Shown here: in pieces, positions 58,741 to 64,000 of the stretch
Numbering within the stretch: the stretch's first letter is position 1
How the letters are laid out: every line of letters begins with the position of its first letter
Assembly (NCBI GenBank): GCA_030159075.1
Contig: BROG01000238.1
Coordinates: 867,001 to 931,000 of the forward strand
Direction: 5' to 3'
DNA: 64,000 nt
From: Atrina japonica
Lineage: Eukaryota; Mollusca; Bivalvia; Pterioida; Pinnidae
The notes under the pieces: generated by a model
Databases searched by the model: none
Told to the model about the DNA's origin: nothing
The model's input: the letters and a program-made list of their open reading frames with translations, nothing else
Program-made: the position numbers and the translations under genes

Positions 58741-58959
58741 ATGTATTTTTAATGTGTTGAGTATTGTCATACCTACTATTGTTTTTATGTGTTATATCGC
58801 CTTAAATAATATGCGTTGTTATGTGTTATGTGTCATATGCACTGTTGATTGTTATGTCACCACACTATTGTTATTCCTTCAATAAATGATTTTCTATACC
58901 TATTCCTATAAATTTTGTGAAAATGCTGGATAAACCCAGTTTCGAAATTATTCATTTGC

Positions 58960-59165
58960 ATTTGATTAATTCAACTTTTTCATTTGTATATACATACCGC
59001 ACTGGACCTGACCTTATTTTCACAAAATATACAGAAATATAAGAATTTTAATGCCGGTGTATGGCTCTTATTTGTTATTGCACAACAAGTACAAGTAGTA
59101 AAGTAGAAAAAATGGAATATATGTATATACATGTAGTTTTGGTAAACACAGCTAATGTCACTTAA
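58960..59165. repeat. Dispersed repeat, paralogous to 41200-41400
   Basis: Shares ACTGGACCTGACCTTATTTT, ACAAGTAGTAAAGTAGAAAA and TTTTGGTAAACACAGCTAAT with 41200-41400, same orientation, with an inserted ATGTATATACATG stretch. Confidence 0.75.
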
Positions 59166-59495
59166 AATGTACTTGTATTTCTCATCAAAATCTATACCAG
59201 ATATTTAGTATTTGGAGATGAATTCAGATTATTTATAGACACAGACAGGCCTGGTTTTGATTTACCATGTTTGTTCGTTTGTTTGTTTTTTAGGAGGGGT
59301 AGGGATGGGGTGGTCATACGAAGAAGACTGTATTCAAAAACCGTTTATATGAAAATTAGATATATAATGGACAGACGATGTAAGACGACACTTTATAATC
59401 AATGATATTTCCATACTCATGCGGAAAAAATGATACATGATGCATAGAACTAGATAGGTAACACAAAAGAATCTAGACTGCTGAATTGTTGCTAG

Positions 59496-60205
59496 GATAT
59501 TTGATGAAGGCAGCAAGAGTTTGATTTTAATGGTTTTACACCATACTCAATTATTACTAGGATATTTGATGAAGGCAGCAATGGGTTTATTTTTAATGGT
59601 TTTACACCATACTCAATTATTACTAGGATATTTGATGAAGGCAGCAAGAGTTTGATTTTAATGGTTTTACACCATACTCAATTATTACTAGGATATTTGA
59701 TGAAGGCAGCAATGGGTTTATTTTTAATGGTTTTACACCATACTCAATTATTACTAGGATACTTGATGAAGGCAGCAATGGGTTTATTTTTAATGGTTTT
59801 ACATCATACTCAATTATTACTAGGATATTTGATGAAGGCAGCAATGGGTTTATTTTTAATGGTTTTACACAATACTTAATTATTACTAGGATATTTGATG
59901 AAGGCAGCAATGGGTTTATTTTTAATGGTTTTACATCATACTCAATTATTACTAGGATATTTGATGAAGGCAGCAATGGGTTTATTTTTAATGGTTTTAC
60001 ACCATACTCAATTATTACTAGGATATTTGATGAAGGCAGCTATGGGTTTATTTTTAATGGTTTTACACCATACTCAATTATTACTAGGATACTTGATGAA
60101 AGCAGCAAGAGTTTGATTTTAATGGTTTTACACCATACTCAAATATTACTAGGATACTTGATGAAGGCAGCAATGGGATTGATTTTAATGGTTTTACGCC
60201 ATACT
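59496..60205. repeat. 66-bp minisatellite, about 11 units
   Basis: The unit is GATATTTGATGAAGGCAGCA then ATGGGTTTATTTTTAATGGT then TTTACACCATACTCAATTAT plus TACTAG. A 65-bp variant (AAGAGTTTGATTTTAATGG) occurs at both ends and once inside. Sixty-six is 22 codons, so both strands show long artefactual ORFs. Confidence 0.95.
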
Positions 60206-60209
60206 CAGC

Positions 60210-61070
60210 AGTTTATCAGTCATTTCTTTTGGCCAGTTTTAATTTGAGAGAACCCGATGGCAGTGTACCGGGCAAAGACCGGATTTCGAAAGCAAATCTT
60301 CTCACAAAGTTAGCTTAGGTTAGGCGTTTGACTGGAACTCGAATTAGAGGTGAAGATTCTATAGCACGATGTTCCAAGCACTTAGCCACAGGGATACCGT
60401 TGCCAATGGTAAATCGACTCTCAAATGTCTTCTTCCCTATCGTTTAGATTACATATGGAACAATACTACTAGTATCTCCTACATGCAGATGGAGTTTATG
60501 TATCTTGAGTTGATAGGGCCTGCTCATTGTGCGATTTTCATTTCACCATTTCAAAGTGTAAAACAATAGAATAAGCATACCACTCAAATACTCACGTGCG
60601 CAAGGTTTAAAGAGGAAAATCTTGACAGTCGATAGAATGGACTTTTTTATAATATTGATTTTTGGACAAAATGTTTGAAAGTGGTCTCCGTTTGTTTCCG
60701 AGTTAAATATTAGTTTCCAAAGTTAGTTATTATTACAGAAATATTATTCAATACAAGGGAAACAAAATATCGAAACGTTAAACAATTTATTGTCTCTTAT
60801 CAAAATGTATTTTATTGTTTTGCCAAAATGCCTCCTCATTGAAAATATGCATTACTATAGTACACTGAAGATGACCACATGGGGAATTATGATTAGTAAA
60901 TGATCAGTGAATAAGAGGATTTGTGTACAAACCATAAAGCTAGATATACATTAGGATGGATACTTCTACCTCTAAGTATATCAACCATAACGGTAACAGC
61001 TTGTTTATTCATAATCAACGCTCCAGAAAAAAATGCGATGGCGCAAATAATTGAACTCCCCAAATAAGAA
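60210..61070. other. No recognisable feature
   Basis: Only one open frame of 66 codons (60369-60569) without recognisable similarity. No repeats or RNA genes were recognised. Confidence 0.4.
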
Positions 61071-61699
61071 CTATAAATAATACATAGGTAAACCTATGGA
61101 GAGGGCGAAGGCATTCATCAACAGTTTTACATGTTCAGTTAATCCCTTTGGGGATTCCGTCGTGTTGCTCCCTGCCGGGGGCAACACGACAGAATCACCA
61201 AAGGCAAAGGGATTAATATTCAGTGTTTTTATCACGTAAATGTCCCGGTTATTCACTCATTGTTTAAAAAAAAATATTGATTGACTGACTGTTTCTTCTG
61301 TGCTAAAACTTAAATAGAATCTATGTGGTATTTATTAGTCATGAATTAAATGCACAAACATGTTTTTATGCAATATATTTTTTCTCTATCCCAGCATATC
61401 CATAATTTCGTGTAGTTCACATTACCAGAATAATTGAGGCGCTTCGTGATCGGGTTCGATGTACAACTCTGGTCGTTATGGCCTAGTCTCGGTCTGCAAA
61501 ACGTTTGTTAGTACGGTAGTTTATTACTTTGTTTGTAATGCACTTTAAAAGTAATGACTGCGCATTTCCGACATTTTGTTTCTGTCACGCGCAAATTCCC
61601 GATGTGAGCAGAATTTTTTCCATTAGTAGTACGGGTCCCCGGATGTAGTGGGAATTAAAAAATGTGAGCTTCTCTACATATATGAGGGCTTCGCCCTCT
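61071..61699 (+). mobile_element. 600-bp foldback element, copy 1
   Basis: Starts CTATAAATAATACATAGGTA, contains the short palindrome CATAGGTAAACCTATG, then GAGAGGGCGAAGGC, and ends GAGGGCTTCGCCCTCT, so the ends carry inverted AGAGGGCGAAG. A long internal hairpin (GATTCCGTCGTGTTGC at 61154 and, inverted, GGCAACACGACAGAATC) is complete here. No ORF is conserved. Confidence 0.8.
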
Positions 61700-62300
61700 A
61701 TAAATAATACATAGGTAAACCTATGGAGAGGGCGAAGGCATTCATCAACAGTTTTACATGTTCGTTAATCCCTTTGCCGGGGGCAACACGACAGAATCAC
61801 CAAAGGCAAAATGATTAATATTCAGTGTTTTTATCACGTAAATGTCCCGGTTATTCACTCATTGTTTTAAATAAAATATTGATTGACTGACTGTTTCTTC
61901 TGTGCTAAAACTTAAATAGAATCTATGTGGTATTTATTAGTCATGAATTAAATGCACAAACATGTTTTTATGCAATATATTTCTCTCTATCCCAGCATAT
62001 CCATAATTTTGTGTAGTTCACATTACCAGAATAATTGAGGCGCTTCGTGATCGGGTTCGATGTACAACTCTGGTCGTTATGGCCTAGTCTCGGTCTGCAA
62101 AACGTTTTCTAGTACGGTAGTTTATTACTTTGTTTGTAATGCACTTTAAAAGTAATGACTTCGCATTTCCGACATTTTGTTTCTGTCACGCGCAAATTCC
62201 CGATGTGAGCAGAATTTTTTCCATTAGTAGTACGGGTCCCCGGATGTAGTGGGAATTAAAAAATGTGAGCTTCTCTACATATATGAGGGCTTCGCCCTCT
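61700..62300 (+). mobile_element. 600-bp foldback element, copy 2 (direct repeat of copy 1)
   Basis: Nearly identical to copy 1, joined directly to it. The left arm of the internal hairpin is deleted (CCCTTTGCCGGGGGCAACAC). High identity suggests a recent tandem duplication. Confidence 0.85.
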
Positions 62301-62397
62301 ATTATTGAGACATAGATGTGGACAGAAACGTCTGTGATTGAAATTTACAGATGGCTGTCAATAATATTGCGGCACTGGGTCCTATTCTTTGTTAAAT

Positions 62398-62996
62398 AGA
62401 GGGTGAAGCCCTCATATATGTAGAAAAGCTTACATTTTTTTTATTCCTACTACATCCGGGGACCCGTACTACTAATGGTAAAAATTTTGCTCGCATCGGG
62501 AATTTGCGTGACATTGTCGGAAATGCAAAGCATTACTTATGGTAATCCATTGCAAACGAAGTAATAAACGACCAACAAGAAACATTTTGTAGACCGAGAC
62601 TAGGCTATAACGACAAACATCGAACCCGATCACGACGCCTCCAATTCTGGTAATGTGAACTGCACGAAATGATTGATACGCTGGGATAGAGAAAAATATA
62701 TAGCATAAAAACATATTTGTGCATTTAATTCATGACTGATAAATACCACATAGATTCTATTTAAGTTTTAGCACCAAGGAAACAGTCAGCCACTCAATAT
62801 TTTATTTAAGACAATGAGTGAATGACCGGGACATTTAATTGATAAAAACACTGAATATTAATCCCTTTGTTGATTTTGTCGTGTTGCCCCCGGCAGAGGG
62901 CAACACGACGGAATCCCCAAAGGGATTAACTGAACATGTAAAACTGTTGATAATTTCCTTCGCCCTCCTCATAGGTTTACCTATGTATTATTTATA
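62398..62996 (-). mobile_element. 600-bp foldback element, copy 3 (inverted)
   Basis: The reverse complement of copies 1 and 2, with more mismatches, complete hairpin included. With copy 2 it makes an inverted repeat of about 600 bases per arm and a spacer of about 97 bases. The minus-strand ORF at 62472-62714 lies inside it and is not a gene. Confidence 0.85.
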
Positions 62997-62999
62997 TTT

Positions 63000-64000
63000 T
63001 TGTTGCAAACTGTGACATATTTATTTTTCCAAGTAAATTTACCTTTTCATGTGCGTCCGCGAGGCCAGAGAGTCTCTGGCTATGTACTCTATACAGGATA
63101 AACACGAAATCTAAATAATAAAATAGTTATTTCGGGATCAATGGAAATATTAAAAACAACGAGAATTAATTACCGAAGCCACCAATATAAATCAGGCATA
63201 TTGATATTTTTTCACTTTTCAATACAGCCAAGTCACTCGGCAGGTGAGCTATGGTTTGACATGGGAGCAGGATGTTTGACGCTTAGATGCGCAGCGGATT
63301 TAACTTATGTACTCATGCACATAACACCTTTTTTAAGAAAAAATGCAACATTACGGTGGTTTAGGCAATTCATTGTCCATTTTAAGTATTATTTTTGTAA
63401 ATCTGGGCAGAAATTCGGCCTAATTTTATAATTATTGTGCACGTTCCAGATATCAGGTAATTTCGTAGTAATTTCGGCACTTGTAAGCAATATTTTCGAC
63501 TTCCAAAAACATGTATTGAAACTAGAAATTAAAATTCATCATGAGATATTAATTCATTTATTTTAATTGATATTAGCTGCTATCACCTGATGTGCCAAAA
63601 ATACTTGCATGCCTAAAAGTTACGTGGTGAAGTTACTTGTACATGTGCCGAAATTACTAGAATTCATGTCCACTGCATGACATATGTATTGAACATAATA
63701 TCGTAATAACTTCTTTAAAATGCATCCAATTAAAAAAGTACAAAAAATTATTGGAAACCCTTAACATAGACGGCAATTGACCCGCTAGGGATTGTGCTAT
63801 TAGTATAAATATATCTCAGTTACAGTGCTATTTTGACTTACAATATTAATTTCTGTAAGACTTTTAATATACAACAACACTCAGATATTACCCAAAACAT
63901 GAAACAAAAATACTTATATTTCAAGGATATGTAATTAAAAAAAATGTTTTCACATTTGTAAGAATACTAGCTAAAATGTCAGTAACCTATTGTTTACATG
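63000..64000. other. No recognisable feature
   Basis: AT-rich sequence. One 96-codon open frame (63141-63431) has no recognisable domain. Confidence 0.4.

Noticed and set aside
59623..60116. ORFs on both strands with repeated 22-residue units
   Set aside because: They follow from the 66-bp minisatellite.
62472..62714. 80-codon minus-strand ORF
   Set aside because: It lies in the inverted foldback copy and is not kept in copies 1 and 2.
63141..63431. 96-codon ORF near the window end
   Set aside because: No recognisable domain, no neighbouring exon and composition like the flanking DNA; kept only as an unassigned stretch.

Overview
The window is nuclear DNA from an animal, most likely a bivalve mollusc. 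It is AT-rich, its genes are split by long introns with GT-AG borders, and it is full of tRNA-derived SINEs, small inverted-repeat transposons and long tandem arrays of the kind common in bivalve genomes. No bacterial-style operon, CRISPR array, rRNA or functional tRNA gene was seen. The species call is inference.

Region 1 (1-27722, + strand) is the 3' part of a Rho guanine-nucleotide exchange factor of the ARHGEF11/ARHGEF12 (PDZ-RhoGEF/LARG) type. The ten exons modelled here join in phase for 1932 coding bases (643 residues plus stop). They give a PH domain, a helical C-terminal region, a coiled coil and a very acidic tail. Two of its introns begin with tandem arrays: a 99-bp array that starts at the donor of exon 2, and a 65-bp array of about 32 units that copies the last coding bases of exon 4 together with its splice donor. 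Several transposons lie in the other introns.

Region 2 (27723-43900) is repeat-rich and has no recognisable host gene. It holds small inverted-repeat elements, a 51-bp array, a TTAA-flanked element of about 1.95 kb carrying a SINE, two opposed and broken Penelope-like reverse transcriptase fragments, and a 39-bp satellite of about 1.75 kb.

Region 3 (43962-50124, + strand) holds the most interesting gene. Six phase-compatible exons encode a predicted 878-residue protein: two tandem DZIP3-type HEPN-like domains, each on one exon and each lacking the expected motif histidine, then a helical linker, then a trypsin-like (PA-clan) protease domain with a complete His/Asp/Ser triad. The architecture looks like an immune or stress effector in which degenerate HEPN modules control a protease. 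I do not know it as a described animal system.

Region 4 (50125-64000) is again repeat territory: a decayed minus-strand ORF set with a C2H2 finger, a LINE endonuclease fragment split by a SINE with a clean target-site duplication, a 30-bp array of about 1.7 kb, a 66-bp array, and three copies of a 600-bp foldback element, two of them forming a large inverted repeat.
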